64,000 nucleotides of DNA from Craterostigma plantagineum (taxonomy: Eukaryota; Streptophyta; Magnoliopsida; Lamiales; Linderniaceae): contig JAPQWV010001348.1 in the NCBI GenBank assembly GCA_027422505.1, positions 1 to 64,000 of the forward strand, given 5' to 3'. The stretch's first letter is position 1. Every line of letters begins with the position of its first letter. Below are positions 16,373 to 28,863 of this stretch, piece by piece. Made by a program: the position numbers and the translations under genes. Below the pieces are notes generated by a model. It was not told the DNA's origin, ran no database searches, and worked only from the letters and a program-made list of their open reading frames with translations.

Positions 16373-18093
16373 GGTGCAACTTATTGCTCCATGTTTGATC
16401 TTTTATTCCTCTTTCTATTACTCGACGTTGTAGTCTTTGTCTGTACTTTTGGAAACCTGATGAGAGACAGTAATGTAATAGTGTTTTGATTAAACCTGAG
16501 AAACTATATCAGATAATGTAGACCCTTTTTTTCGTCTTTTGCGTGCCTTATATATTAGTTCATTTTGATTAAATTAAGGATTGAATTCCATTGCATTGTA
16601 TGTCTGATGTGATATGATGTTATACTCTAAGCTTGGCAGTGGTGTATGTAATGTGTTGCTTTTTTATGTACAGGTTTAAACAATAGCGAAAATAAATAAT
16701 TCAGCCTCGGAGATCGATATGCTAAATTATTACAACTACCTTTGTTTATATTCCAAATGCTAATCTTTTCTATATCAAGAAAATATCAATTATTAAATGA
16801 AGGGTCCAACCTATCCATTTTTCTTTGGGTGGGGGAGTGGGGTGGGGATTGTTGTTGACTATCGAAACCTGCAAACTGTGTTCGCCATATGGCGTGTTTG
16901 TAATAATTGCAACTCTTTGTTATTATTATTAAGCTTATGGCAATTGATGTAATGTTTCATGTTTTTTTTTTTTTGTTTTCAAATTTCAGCTTTTAAATTG
17001 GGTGTGCAATTAATGTACATTTGGCTTATTTTTAAAGTCATTGTGGGGTATATATCAACCACTAAAGCGAGTAACAAATTAGATTGTGTGCAATAATTCC
17101 GGTAAAACCATTACATTCTTCATAGGAATATTTTACTTTTTGAATTATTAAAATCAATTGAATTTTTACCGCATTGGCTTAAATACTGTTATCATAATAA
17201 TTAGACATATAAACGGTAGTCAGCATCCTTCGACACACACACAGTCCCACATTTATTTTTATTTTAAATATCAATTGTTGATTCAAAAATACTCTGTTGG
17301 GCACACTTGAAAACTGAGCTGAGACTTAATTACTTTTTGTCCTCATTCTCTCTCTCGTGTCGACTGCCTTTGGTTTCCTTTTGTTGGTTTTTAATATCAA
17401 GATTCAAAATCTACTCTCTCTTTGTTCAACCTAGTAGATCTTGAGATACATTTTGCCAATTTCTTTCTTCGCTTTCTTGATTAGTAGGTGACAGTTTCTT
17501 GCCTACACACTACTGCTTCACTGAGGAGGTTCTTCAACCCCAAAAGATTTCAAGGTGCTATTTTTTTCACCATTTTCTTGGATTGGATCGGTTGAAGGAA
17601 TACCCACCTCACCGTAACTGTAATTCTAGCGTATTTTGTTAGATTTGCGCAGATGAGTTAAGTAGTGTTAGATGCAGCTGCGTTGACTGAGTCGCTGGAT
17701 CACTCGTGGTGGTTTGACCAATTCTTTTCGTTCGGCCGTCGAAATTGTTGGGTGTTTTCTTCTTCTGTACCATTTTTGGGTTCTTGAATTTTCGGAATCT
17801 GTAGGTCATGTAGCTTTTGCGAGGCTTGGCCAAGGTGTTGTTCAAAGTCGACATTCATGCATTTTGCTTAGGGTTTCATTAATCTTTTGTGTTTTTGTAT
17901 TTGTAATATCTTTCTTCTTTATCAGTTTGAACCTGAGTTCTTCTATTCATCGTTTTTTTACCATTTTAGTTTCTTGAAATTACCAAAAGTTGACAACATT
18001 GAGACTTCTTTTCAGTGTTGCAGATGAATGCTTCTTGACTAGTTTGGCTGTGGAGATATAGCATTGGCTGTCGAGGATTTAAGGAATTTGACA
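16373..18093. other. PDI 3' flank and TRM gene promoter/leader
   Basis: The first kilobase is AT-rich spacer with poly-T tracts and no gene I can support. From about 17340 the sequence becomes CT-rich, with TCTCTCTCTCG and TTTGTTC-type pyrimidine runs, and looks like a transcribed leader that probably contains an intron (GT-rich and T-rich stretches to 18020). Short open frames here are not conserved-looking. Confidence 0.4.
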
Positions 18094-21000
18094 ATGGAGG
18101 TTGATAAACGAGGATCTAAAGGAGGATTTCTTCAGTTGTTCGATTGGAACGGTAAATCTAGAAAGAAGCTCTTCTCGAGCAAATCCGAAACACCTGGTAA
18201 TTTCATGTTTCTGTATGTTATACATCCTCAGTTATTTATCTCTGTTATCTTATCTCCATCTTCCCTTTTCCTCCTCTTTTTCGTCATAAAGCTGTTACTT
18301 TGATGCAGAGAGTTCCAATTCCAACCATGGAAAAGAGAATCTTCATACTTCACTTGTTGCAAGGCATCAACAGGTATAATAAACATCTTCAAAACATTTC
18401 GTCGAATAATCTTTGATCATCCAAACTGATAACGAACATTTGGTCCCTATATCGAATCTTGACAGGTTTACCCGAGAAACATCCCTCGGAATATCAGAAA
18501 CCACAGCGATTATTACTACGCTTCATCATCTAGTGGAGATTCTGAATACGGAACAAAAGCTCCTGGCGTAGTTGCACGCCTTATGGGTTTGGACTCACTC
18601 CCAACATCAAGTGTAAACGATCAACCTTTGCTAACCCAATTCACCGAGTTTCACTCATTTCGAAACCCTGGTTACTTGACTGGTCCATCTCATGGGTTTC
18701 AGAATGAGCACGACATTGTGATATTCGAGAGTGTGCGTAATAAGTTAGACGGTCTAAGCCGAAACCCTTTGGACTCGAGGCTTCAGAAGCTGCAAACACG
18801 TCCTATTGAGAGGTTTCAAACTGAAGTGTTGCCTCAGAAACCTGCTAGGCCTATATCTGTAACTCATCATAGGCTTTTATCTCCCATTAAGAGTCCTGGG
18901 TTTATACCGCCGAAGAATGCTGCTTATATAATCGAAGCTGCTTCTAAGATAGTTGAGCAGAGCCCTCGATCGAATGCTAGAGGTAAGTTGCCGAGCCTTG
19001 GCTCTTCTTCGACGCCAGTGAAAATTCGTGATTTGAAGGAGAGAATGGAGGCTGCTCATAGATCTTCGGTGCTTTCTCTTTCATCTGATGGATACCAAAG
19101 AGGTAAGGAGAGAAATCCTATTAAGCGTGTGAAGAAACAAGTTAGGGGACAAGCTCAGGTGGAAGATGGCCGTGTGTATAATAAGTATTCTGAGGAATCG
19201 AAAAGGTTGGGCTCTCAAACACTGAAGAATAAGGAGAGACTTAGTTCAGTTGTAGTTCCTAACAAGGCCAACAGTGTTCAGAAAAGAGATTATTCCAGTT
19301 CTAATCAGAGAAGCTGCGAGAAGACGAGAGTGAGGAATGAAGTGAAACCTGGTCATGTTGGTAAGAATCTTCCAACGATACAAAAGAAGGTGGAAAATCA
19401 AAGTGTACCGAGAAAGCAGTCTCAACCACTTAGGCTTAATAATCAAAGGCAGAATTGTAACTCTGCCTCGGATATGAATGTGGAAAACTTTGGTCCTTCG
19501 TGTTCCCACACGAAAGACAGAAAGGAATCTACAGTGATCACTAGTTATCAAAACGGGAGAAACAATAGGACCGTAAATAAGATTGTTGTCAGTAATGCTA
19601 TTACATCGAAAAAGACTAACTTTGTGATAGCCGAGCCAGGAACAGAGATTTCTTCATCTCGAGGAAGCACGAATTTGAAGAAAAAAGTATCAGCCAATGG
19701 TAATACTGACATTGATAATTCTTTTCCTAAGGATTCGTTATTGAAAGATAAGCTTTTTGTGAAGCGGGTTGATGCATCTGAAGGTGGGTCTAACTGGGAT
19801 GAGGCTGATCAGAAGAGTCCACTTGATGTTGTTTCGTTTACATTTACATCCCCTATTAAGAAATCAACTAAATCGAGGTTAAATGGTATGAACTTGGAGT
19901 TAGATAGTCCTTATGTAACCAATCGTGAATCTAATATCTACAATTCTGCTGAGTCCTCGTCTGGGTCTAATGCAATTGGTGGTGATGCTCTTACTGTTCT
20001 TCTTGAACAAAAGCTTAGAGAATTAAGTTCTATGGTTGAGTTTTCTAAGGAAGAACCTTCAGAGTTAGGTTCATTCTCTGATTCAGCTGAAATCAATGGA
20101 AGCTCGGGCGGTGTTGTAGTAGAGTCTTTGCTGATAAAGCATGATATATCTTATCACGACAAACTTTTGCTCGAAGCTGAAAGTTTAGACAAGGTACTTT
20201 GCCAATTTATATGATTTTGTTTTTCTTTGCAATCGCATCTCTGTTTTGGTTTATAGAACTCTGTTACATTCCATTGCTTAATTGTTCGTTGCTGGGATTT
20301 TTTCAATGACATTCTTCACATTTGCAATTCTCCAGAAAGACCATGAAGAAAGTGATGGCGACGAAAGGAGGATAGAGTTCAAAAAGTACCTTCAAACTCA
20401 ACCTTCTTTCTCGGGGGTTAGTTGCGACTCGTTTGATGATGATAGGAGTTCGACCGAGCAAGGTACATTTTCAAATCATTTCCTCTTAATTCTTTCCGTG
20501 ATTTTTGTCAAAATTTTAGTCTCTTTACCCTGTTAAACTTCAATGATAGCATAATTTCTTCGACTGAAACCCCTAACAGGAAAATCCCAACCAACCGAGA
20601 ACGACGTTGAAATTTCGGACACTGCCTCGTCATCATCTATACACACCCCATCAGAAACCATTACGTCATCAATTTCATACGTAATCGACTCAAAGGACAC
20701 ATCTTCCTTCTGGGAACTGCACTACATCAGAGACATACTCTGCAGTGGAGAGCTAATGTTGGAGGAATTTGCTTTAGGACAATCCCACAAGATAATGTCC
20801 CCAAACCTCTTCGAACGCTTGGAAAACCTCAAACTCCTCGAATCGAACAAAACCACTGAAGAAAGGTTCGTTTTCGAGCGCAGAGTTCTGTTCGACTGTG
20901 TCAGTGAGTGTTTGGAAACGAGGTGCGAGCAGCTTATCGGTGGAAGCTGCAAATTCTGGGCGAAGCAAACGAGGATGTTCGAAAGAAAACAGTGGTTGTC

Positions 21001-21199
21001 TGAAGAGATTTACAGGGAGATTTCGAGTTGGACTAACGAGGAGGAACTTAACATGGATGAGCTCGTGGAGAAAGACATGAGCTTTAAGAATGGAAAATGG
21101 ATTGACTTTGAGGTTGAGGCTTTTGAAGAAGGTTTGGGGATTGAAGAGAGGATATTGAGTGGATTGGTAGGTGAGTTGATTGATGATTTCTTGGTCTGA
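18094..21199 (+). CDS. TRM-type (TON1-recruiting motif) protein with DUF4378
   Basis: Plant protein of the TRM/LONGIFOLIA superfamily; members bind TON1 and PP2A and organise cortical microtubules and the preprophase band, affecting cell shape. Five exons (18094-18196, 18309-18373, 18466-20193, 20336-20462, 20580-21199) join to 880 codons. N-terminus: GGFLQLFDWNGKSRKKLFSS, followed by the VVARLMGLDSLP motif at about residue 90 (DUF3741-like). A long basic, Ser/Asn-rich linker with many KxxRD-type clusters is probably disordered. The C-terminal 150 residues form the DUF4378 domain, from SFWELHYIRDILCSGELM to LSGLVGELIDDFLV. This last motif (GELIDDFL) resembles the TON1-recruiting M2 motif of the family. 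The frame is intact. Which of the numbered TRMs it is cannot be decided here. Confidence 0.88.
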
Positions 21200-21884
21200 A
21201 TTTGAATGAAACTATGGAAGATTGATTGATAATTCTCTGTTTCTAACACTTTTTCTTTCTCCTTCTGAGGTTAATGCAGTGCTTTGTTTAGATTTCTGTC
21301 TTAATTTTGAAGTTTCGTGAAGTTTATGAAGACTGTATTTTTATGTTCTGTTACTCGCATATTTACATTGTAATACGACCAATGTGGATATAGAAAGATT
21401 ATCATGTGCAGTTTTACAATCACATCACATGTGATGATTTGTCACGCCGCCGAAAATGCTGTTAAAGAAAACATAAGCTATGACTATAGACTTAATTTAA
21501 ATTGAAAAGTCGTCCTTGAAAAATATTTTACGTCGCCGTGACCTAAATGTTATCTATATGTATCAAAGTTTCCATCGACTTTTCTTCAAGTCCTTTGTTT
21601 CAAAAGGAAAATTGCACGAGCCTTTTTCTTCAACAAAGAAAATTAACCTCATCTACGTAATTCAAAAACAATTTTCACGACCGTTGAAAATTCAACAATG
21701 AAAAATATTACAGTCTAATCTAATATTACGACCAAGTTAGTAGCTTCTTTCTCTCCCTATACATAGGCCATGAGCTCCGCCACCTTTCATCATCAACATA
21801 CGAAGTATAACACAACATACTAAACCATAAATTTTAATTTTTTTTTTTCCCATCCCAATAAATTTAATTTAGATAATAAAAAAA
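21200..21884. other. Spacer and promoter of the CCR-like gene
   Basis: AT-rich 3' flank of the TRM gene, followed by a plausible core promoter near 21755-21770 (CCCTATACATAGG) and an A/T-rich leader just before the ATG at 21885. No other gene is seen. Confidence 0.4.
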
Positions 21885-23730
21885 ATGTCGAGCAATAAGG
21901 TCGTGTGCGTGACGGGCGCGTCGGGCTACGTAGCTTCGTGGATCATCAAACTCCTCCTCGAACGAGGGTACACCGTTAAGGGCACGGTTCGAAATCTCGG
22001 TGAGCTTAACATATACATAAATTTGTTCGTACGAATATTAATTTCATGACGATATACTAAATTTAGTTTAAATTTCCTTAATTAAGGCGACCAAAAGAAG
22101 TTCGAGCACTTGACTTCGCTCGAGGGAGCTAAGGAAAGATTGAAGCTATACGAAGCGAGTTTGACTGAAGAAGGATCGTTCGATTCGGCCGTCGAGGGTT
22201 GCGAATGCGTTTTCCACGTCGCGTCGCCGATCATGGCCACTCCCTCAGTCGACCCACAGGTTCGAAATTCTTCGCTGCAGCGTTTCAGTACGAAGTTTTT
22301 TTCCCCTAAAATTACTGGGATTTAATATCCCATTCGGTCCAAACTCAGAAGCCCAACATGTGAAGCCTATCCTATTCAAGATTCTGCTATAAAATCAATA
22401 TTTTGGCAATAGATGGAGTAGTCCACAAGCTTATAAGCAGGTCACAACTATGTCTTCCAACCGGATAGGGAATAGGGTTTGATATGAATATTGTAAAAAC
22501 AATTAAATTGACAAAAGATAGAGTAACTCACAAGCTTATAAACTTGTCACAATTATTTTGTCTAACTGATATGGGAATATGGTTTGATACCCAACATAAA
22601 ATTTTGCTCTTCGACGTTTCAAATTTTTACAGGAGTTGGTGGAACCTATAGTAAACGGAACCTTGAACGTGCTTAAATCGTGCAAGAAAGCGTCATCGAT
22701 AAAGAGAGTGGTATACACGTCTACGCTTGCCACAGTCGCCTACAGGCGAGACATTTTCCAACCCTCGGAAGGCGTACAGTCCTCGAAAGACTTTTTTGTC
22801 GACGAGACTTCGTATACCGACGTATCGTTCTGCGAGGAAACGAATGAATGGTATTTCTTGGCCAAGACGTTGGCAGAAAAGGCTGCGTGGGAATACGCAA
22901 AGGAGAACGATATGGATTTGGTCACTATACATCCTGGATATATCATCGGCCCATTGCTATCTTCGAGCCTAAATTCGACCCATCGTTACTTCTTAGGGCT
23001 TATTAAAGAAGGTGGGTAACTACTCCCTCTATTTTTTAAATACAAGTCAGCTTTAGAATTTTATTTTTTTTTTGCTTTTAGAAATAAGTCGTTTTACTTT
23101 TCCAATAAAAAATATTAAATATTTCCATTACCCTTCCTTTAAATAAAAACACAAAATCTTGGCCAAAAAAGGTATTAAATAGCTAGGATCAAACACTTAA
23201 TAAGGGTATAACAAGTATTTTTCTTCATTTTTAAGAGGGAGTTGTATTGTATATTATTGATAACTAACTTGTTTAATTTTTTTTGGACATATTGCAGCTG
23301 AAGAACTGTTTTCGCATGGATTGTATACGTACACCGATATTAGAGACGTCGCGCTTTTGCACGTTCTTGCGTTTGAGAATCCTTCGGCTAGCGGGCGATA
23401 CAACGCTATTGGGAAGATAGCTTATTCCCACGAAGCTCTTACCATAATGCATCGAATGTTTCCTTCTATCAAGAATCACTATGCGTAAGTCTTCTGCGAA
23501 ATTATAGCGTTGCCTTTTTTCTCGAATGTTTCCTTCGGCTAACGGACGCTTTTTTGCTTCGTCTTTTTTCCACATTTTTTTACAGTGATAGAGAGAATAA
23601 TCCCACGAAAGTTCCTTTCCAAGTGTCCCGAGAAAAGGCTGAAGCTTTAGGGGTGAAATTCACCACATTCGAAGACTGCCTTAGAGACACTGTGATGAGT
23701 TTCAAGGAGAGAAACTTCCTCGACCTTTGA
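21885..23730 (+). CDS. Cinnamoyl-CoA reductase-like NADPH-dependent SDR
   Basis: Extended short-chain dehydrogenase of the CCR/DFR/phenylacetaldehyde reductase group. Five exons (21885-21999, 22087-22259, 22633-23011, 23298-23484, 23586-23730) give 332 residues, the usual length. The Rossmann motif is [20 protein letters not shown], with TVR following strand 2 and suggesting NADPH use. Catalytic Ser/Tyr/Lys are seen in YTSTLAT and in [11 protein letters not shown] (Y-x-x-x-K). True lignin CCRs carry a KNWYCYGK block; here the block is NEWYFLAK. That points to a CCR-like reductase acting on another aldehyde or CoA ester, not a lignin-committed CCR. The C-terminus ends FKERNFLDL. The frame is intact. 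Introns 2 and 3 contain repeats listed separately. Confidence 0.9.
22406..22590. repeat. Diverged direct duplication in intron 2 of the CCR-like gene
   Basis: Two related blocks of about 78 bases (near 22406-22484 and 22512-22590) share the layout AGAT.GAGTA..C.CACAAGCTTATAA, then a GTCACAA core and a terminal GGTTTGATA. They are offset by about 105 bases and resemble arms of a degraded DNA transposon. Confidence 0.55.
23023..23241. mobile_element. Stowaway-like MITE in intron 3 of the CCR-like gene
   Basis: Left end CTCCCTCTATTTTTTAAA and right end TTTTTAAGAGGGAG form terminal inverted repeats with the CTCCCTC signature of Stowaway MITEs (Tc1/mariner). The left end is preceded by TA. Length is 219 bases with no coding capacity. 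Confidence 0.7.
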
Positions 23731-24798
23731 TTTTTACGACGTGGATCGTAATTACGATTGATTAATGGTTTCGTTTGTCGTCTGAATAAAACGTTCGTTG
23801 TGTGAATTGTTGTTGTTTTTTTTTCATGTTCTGTAATAAAAACCCTTGCGTTATAAGCATATGGGTACTTGGCTTTTGTAACATTTTCTCTTGCGTTATA
23901 GAATGTTTAATAAGTACGTTTATTTATTGAGGGTTGATGACTTCTCTTGGCTTGAGGGATTAGGGTTTTCCTTGCAACGTGTTTTTTACTAAAACCCTGA
24001 ATTTCAAGAATTGACTTTTATATGGGGTTTAAAATAAAGATACAAGCTTTGTGAATTTTCATGACATGCATTTTGAATTTTGTGAGAAGTCTTCGTAGTA
24101 AATGTTGATTTGTTCTCAAACAAGCTTTAAATACTAGGCGTTGGCTTATTCGTAATAATTTATATATGCTTCTGGACGAAGGAAATATGAATGGGACATC
24201 GTTTTCAAAGCTAACGGCTTACTATTTAATTAGTTACTCAAAGCTTCACAACCACATTAAGTAACTAAATATATTTCAGTTACATATGATATAGGCATGA
24301 CATACTTAAATATTTCTCGGCGGGGGTAAGAAGGATAATAGTTACAATTATATCGTGGTAACATTCATGCAAAAATCAATGAAATGACAACGTTAAATAC
24401 AATGTTCAATGTTGTCCGCACACTGCAATCTTTATTGGAGCTTTAATTTCTAACATGCTACAATCACACCGTAATAAATTGGGAAACCTAGCTAACAAGT
24501 TGGAATGTTATGTTTCGATTGGAAAATAATACGGAAAGACTTTATACTCTCGAAAAGGTCAAATTCCATTCTAAAAATACACGTTCATTTCTTTCCTAAG
24601 CAATACCTCATCGAGATCGATTTGATTTCCAACCGTGGAGTGGTAAAAATACATATATATTTTAGTTATTCTTGGTATGCTCAAATAGGGTAATAATGTG
24701 TTATATATAAGAGCGAAGAGAGATAAATCTTTACGGGATGGTAATGTAGACGATGATTGGTGTGTTTGTTTAAGGGTTTTGTTTTGTAGTTTTTGTAG

Positions 24799-24853
<55 letters not shown>

Positions 24854-25220
24854 ATATATGAGGTGGACTGGAAAAACGGAAAGGAAAAGATATACATACA
24901 ATGCATATATAGATATATAGGTCTCCTTGTCTTTGACTCTATCTTAAACCTTTTTCTCTTGGCCCTATCTTCACTCACAAGGCAATCATCATATGTGTAC
25001 GAGAAATATTATTTTGCTTCCACTTCACATAACCTTTTTACAATCTCCTCTCTCTCTCTCTCTCTCTAATCATTCCGTTCTATTTATCTTCTCACTTCCA
25101 CACACAGTCCCCATCAAAAGGCCGAAGCTTTAATCAACTGAAACAAACAAACAACACTCATTAATTCATTACATTCATTCACCTCTCCATTTCTTGATCA
25201 AAATTGGACATCAAGAAGTT
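23731..25220. other. Spacer and MYB promoter with (GA)n tract
   Basis: About 1.5 kb without a gene I can support. The MYB-proximal part holds a TATATATAAG stretch (24702-24710), a pure (GA) tract at 24802-24844, a (TC) run near 25050-25068, and a CT/CA-rich leader directly before the ATG. The GA tract and later TC run could pair with each other in a transcript. Confidence 0.5.
24802..24844. repeat. (GA)n microsatellite upstream of the MYB gene
   Basis: About 21 perfect GA units, 377-419 bases before the MYB ATG. GA tracts in plant promoters can bind BBR/BPC factors. Confidence 0.95.
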
Positions 25221-26428
25221 ATGAGGAAGCCCGACTCAAAGGAGAAACCAAACAATATTAGCTGCAGTAATAACGAAAACTCCACCAATAGTAAACCTAA
25301 TAAGCTGAAGAAGGGATTGTGGTCGCCCGAAGAAGACGAGAAGCTCGTGACATACATGTCGACCAACGGCCAAGGTTGTTGGAGCGACATTGCAAGGAAT
25401 GCTGGGCTTCAACGATGTGGTAAGAGTTGTCGTCTAAGGTGGATTAACTATCTCAGGCCAGACCTCAAAAGAGGCGGCTTTTCGCCCCGAGAGGAGGAAC
25501 TTATTCTTCATTTGCATTCCATTCTTGGAAATAGGTAAAACACATATACACAAAATCTACCTAAGTTAAAAAAGCATATCTTTGGTGTCCTCTCCTTGCA
25601 TATAATTATGACTTGCCATCAATAATATATATTGTCAGATGGTCTCAAATTGCTGCTCGACTTCCCGGGCGTACGGACAATGAAATAAAGAACTTTTGGA
25701 ATTCTACTGTCAAGAAGAGGCTGAAGAACATCAACGCTATGACGTCGTCGTCATCTTCACCCGATCCCATCAAGGGCATTTCTGGAATCTCACAGGGTTC
25801 GTCGAGAGCGAAGGTGTTCGTGCAAGAATACGATGGCGTTTTCTCCGAACTGTGCATGGACGACTATTCCTCCTCTTCCTCCATGATGCAAAACCCTAAT
25901 AACGGTCGAATTTCCAATTTCGTCCCTCAGTTTGCTAACCCTTTCAGTAACCCTAATAATCGGATCGATCGTGACGGTGCTGCGTTCGATATGGGAGGAG
26001 CCAACGTCGGAGGGTCGAATGGTAATAACGCTTCTCTTATGTTCGACTTGCAAGAAGATAATAAATTACTACAAGTCGCCGGCGGCGTAGAGGACGATCC
26101 TTATTATATGGAAATAATGCCGTACGATGTGATGATGGGCTTGGAAAATGACGTGCGTGCCCCTGGATTGGAAGTGAGGGGTGGTGGTGATACGGACAAG
26201 AAGGAGAACACTTACACGACTAGTAATAATGAAGTCGTCGGAAATAATCAAGGATGTAATAATGATGATAGTGAAAGCCGTACTATTAAAGTTGAGGAGG
26301 AGGAGGAATTAGCTGGAGTTGTTCATAATCATCATTGCCAAGAAGAAAGCTTCAAAATGGGAGAATTGGATTGGGAGGATTTGTTGGCTAATGTCTCTTC
26401 CTTACCTTACCTTGATTTCCAAGTCTAA
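25221..26428 (+). CDS. MYB46: R2R3-MYB transcription factor, MYB46/MYB83 type
   Basis: Master-switch type activator of secondary wall synthesis (cellulose, xylan, lignin genes). Two exons (25221-25534, 25639-26428) give 367 residues. Start [10 protein letters not shown] matches the family opening; the open frame further upstream has no ATG. R2 begins [20 protein letters not shown], then [21 protein letters not shown]3 ends [20 protein letters not shown]. The R2 repeat keeps its three Trp, and R3 starts with Phe ([11 protein letters not shown]), as usual. The [20 protein letters not shown] and [12 protein letters not shown] context is diagnostic of MYB46/83 among R2R3 MYBs. The C-terminal part is rich in Asn, Asp and Glu and ends [20 protein letters not shown], a probable activation domain. 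The frame is intact. MYB46 and MYB83 cannot be told apart here. Confidence 0.9.
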
Positions 26429-26431
26429 TAA

Positions 26432-26434
<3 letters not shown>

Positions 26435-26510
<76 letters not shown>
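26435..26510. repeat. (TC)38 microsatellite just after the MYB stop codon
   Basis: A perfect TC run of about 76 bases begins six bases after the TAA, so it lies in the 3' untranslated region. Confidence 0.97.
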
Positions 26511-26513
<3 letters not shown>

Positions 26514-27194
26514 CATTGTTCTGGTGATCATGATTTCTTCTCGTTACATGGGAACAATTTGTGAATAGTGAAGATCGATGATCGATATATCTTGATATAA
26601 CGTGGGGAATAAAAGATGTGTACTTTCGAGTTTTATGTGCATTTTAGCCTTTGAATTCGTAGGGACATATTTGGATCAAATAAAAGAGGGTTTCAAGAAA
26701 TGTGATCTCTTATGAATTTCTACCCTATTAAAAATTCTTACACATAATCTTTTTATGAATTTCGACTATAAATTGCTAATGGGAATCAAAAATGTATGTT
26801 TGCATGGCCTAATATAAAAATATTTGAAAGAAAATATGCCAATTCGGAAGCCCAATAACATATAGATACTAATCACAGCAATATAGCCCACGGTTTGGCC
26901 TAACAACAGTTACACTTACGGCCCAAGGATTGATCACATTATATCGATGAATATTGAATAACGATCAATTTATTTGTACAACTTTATAATCATTGTCACT
27001 TGTCGAAGTACGTCATCCTCACTAGCATAGTTATTTTTATTTTTTGAGTTCGGACCCCTTTAAAGTTTTAAAACAGGTTTCAGACTCTGTCAGAAAAAAT
27101 TATTTGGAACAATTTCTGTACAATTTAGATATAGAAAAATAAAAAAAAAGTGTTATATAAACTGGTATCGGATAATCATGTTGTGTTATTTCAT

Positions 27195-27299
27195 AACAAT
27201 GGAGTGGTACTGCTGAACAATGAATATGTACTGCAGAACAATGCAGTGGTACTGCTGAACAATGAATATGTACTGCAGAACAATGCAGTGGTACTGCAG
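27195..27299. repeat. 21-base minisatellite, five units in a 42-base alternating pattern
   Basis: Five consecutive 21-mers alternate between AACAATGSAGTGGTACTGCTG and AACAATGAATATGTACTGCAG types, giving a higher-order 42-base unit repeated two and a half times with almost no divergence. Confidence 0.92.
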
Positions 27300-27813
27300 A
27301 AATCGAGTCCTTAAAACTAAATTTTTTCCTGACTGAGTCCGAATCTCAAGTGAAATTTTTGACGGGCCTAGAATGAAAATTTCGCTTTATTTTATGGAGG
27401 GGAGGTATCTATTAGCCTTTTCCTTCGGTTACAAGAATCGTAAAGCAAGCATTCACTCACTCACTCTCACACACTTACACACACAAATTATGAGGCGTTA
27501 ATCGATTGATCTAAGCACTAATCTGAAAAATGATTTGTCGGAGATGTACCAATAAGAAGGGAAAAAAAACAATCTATTTATCTTAGTATCGAAGACGCAA
27601 AATGCTTTGCCTTGTCCTAAAGCAACAAACTAGCCGGCCGATCAATCATAGTTCATCATGGTTTAGATTCGCAGATCACTAATTATTACTTACTACATAA
27701 AAAATATGATTATTCACAAGCATTATCATGAATTTTCACTCATGAAATCGTACCAAACAATAACAAATAAGAGCCCTTTACTTTGTCCTATTTTATTCTT
27801 TTTTTTTGCGGTC

Positions 27814-27822
27814 TATATAAAA
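27814..27822 (+). promoter_or_regulatory. TATA box of the LEA_2/NHL gene
   Basis: TATATAAAA located 64-72 bases before the ATG at 27886. Confidence 0.6.
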
Positions 27823-27885
27823 CCCTAATCACACGTCTTCCTTAACATCCTCGTACAAACACAGCTTCAGAAAGACTCTCAAACA

Positions 27886-28863
27886 ATGGTTCATCACACA
27901 ATAAACTCATCAGAGGAAGAAGAAGAAGAAGCACTGTTCCGCCCTTCATACCCTCTATCACATTACTTATACCTCCAAAGCCCCTCACCTTATCATTCAA
28001 ATACATATGATCAACCTTCATCATTATCAATATACGAAATAATTCAAGATTCTGGCCAATCGCATGTCAACGATACTCAATTATTCCTCCATGGAAATGC
28101 TTTCAACGACTATGTCAAAGATTACTACTGCAATGCTAATGACTATGAGAAAGACGACAAAGGCTGGGCAAAGTACTTTTCATTTAAGTACTCAAATTCT
28201 TGGCAGTGGACTCTATTACAGCTATCTTGGAGGGCTCTGTTCAGTTTCACGGTTGCCCTGATTTTCTTCTGCATCGCCACTAACCCGCGGGCCCCAACGA
28301 TGTACTTGAAGGTTCAAAGGGTCCCACATTTCGGGCTAGGCGAAGGCGTCGACGGCTCGGGCGTGGCGACGAAATTGATTAGCTGCAGAGTCTCCATGAT
28401 TTTATTCGTCCAAAATAAATCCAAATTCTTCGGCCTTCACATTCGTCCACCTTCCATGCAAATACTCTTCAATCGCCTTCCTTTCGCCCCTTCAAGGGTA
28501 AGTTGAGCACATTATCTCTTGCTTTTAATCTTACTTTGCATTATGTGTGTGTGTTTTTTGAAGGGGAAGAAAATGTACGTTGAGGGAGACAGCTCATCTC
28601 TGTTTAACCTAACCGTTGGGACAAGAAGTAAACCAATGTACGGCGCGGGGACGAACATGCAAGACTTGCTCGAAAGTAGTGAAGGGCTTCCTCTTATTAT
28701 TAGGGTTAAGTTTAAGTCATATTTTAGTGTCCTTGGGAGGTTTCTAAGGCGAGAGTTCAGCCACGAAGCTCAGTGTTTGCTGCTGCTATTGGGCGATGAT
28801 TATGATAAGAAGCATTCAACACGGCAGCAATACAACAGCACTTGCGTCATCGTTCGTTACTAA
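27886..28863 (+). CDS. LEA_2 / NDR1-HIN1-like (NHL) membrane protein
   Basis: Type II membrane protein of the LEA_2 superfamily, whose members include NDR1 and HIN1-like proteins in stress and defence. Two exons (27886-28497, 28564-28863; a 66-base intron) give 303 residues. The N-terminal cytosolic part starts MVHHTINSSEEEEEEALFR and contains YPLSHYLYLQSPSP, an aromatic/Pro motif seen in this subgroup. A single membrane anchor is LFSFTVALIFFCIAT (near residue 123). After it come the LEA_2-like blocks GLGEGVDGSGVATK, FGLHIRPPSMQILFNRLPFA and MYVEGDSSSLFNLTVGTRSK. Asn residues in N-x-T/S contexts (FNLT, YNST) could be glycosylated. The protein ends CVIVRY. The stop lies 49 bases from that of the converging gene. 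Confidence 0.82.

Larger units (their letters stand above)
26511..27885. other. Spacer with minisatellite; promoter of the LEA_2 gene
   Basis: AT-rich intergenic DNA of about 1.4 kb. It holds the 21-base minisatellite listed separately and, near 27430-27490, a CACTCACTCACTCTCACACAC tract. A TATA box (TATATAAAA, 27814-27822) lies about 65 bases before the LEA_2 start. No other gene is seen. Confidence 0.45.
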
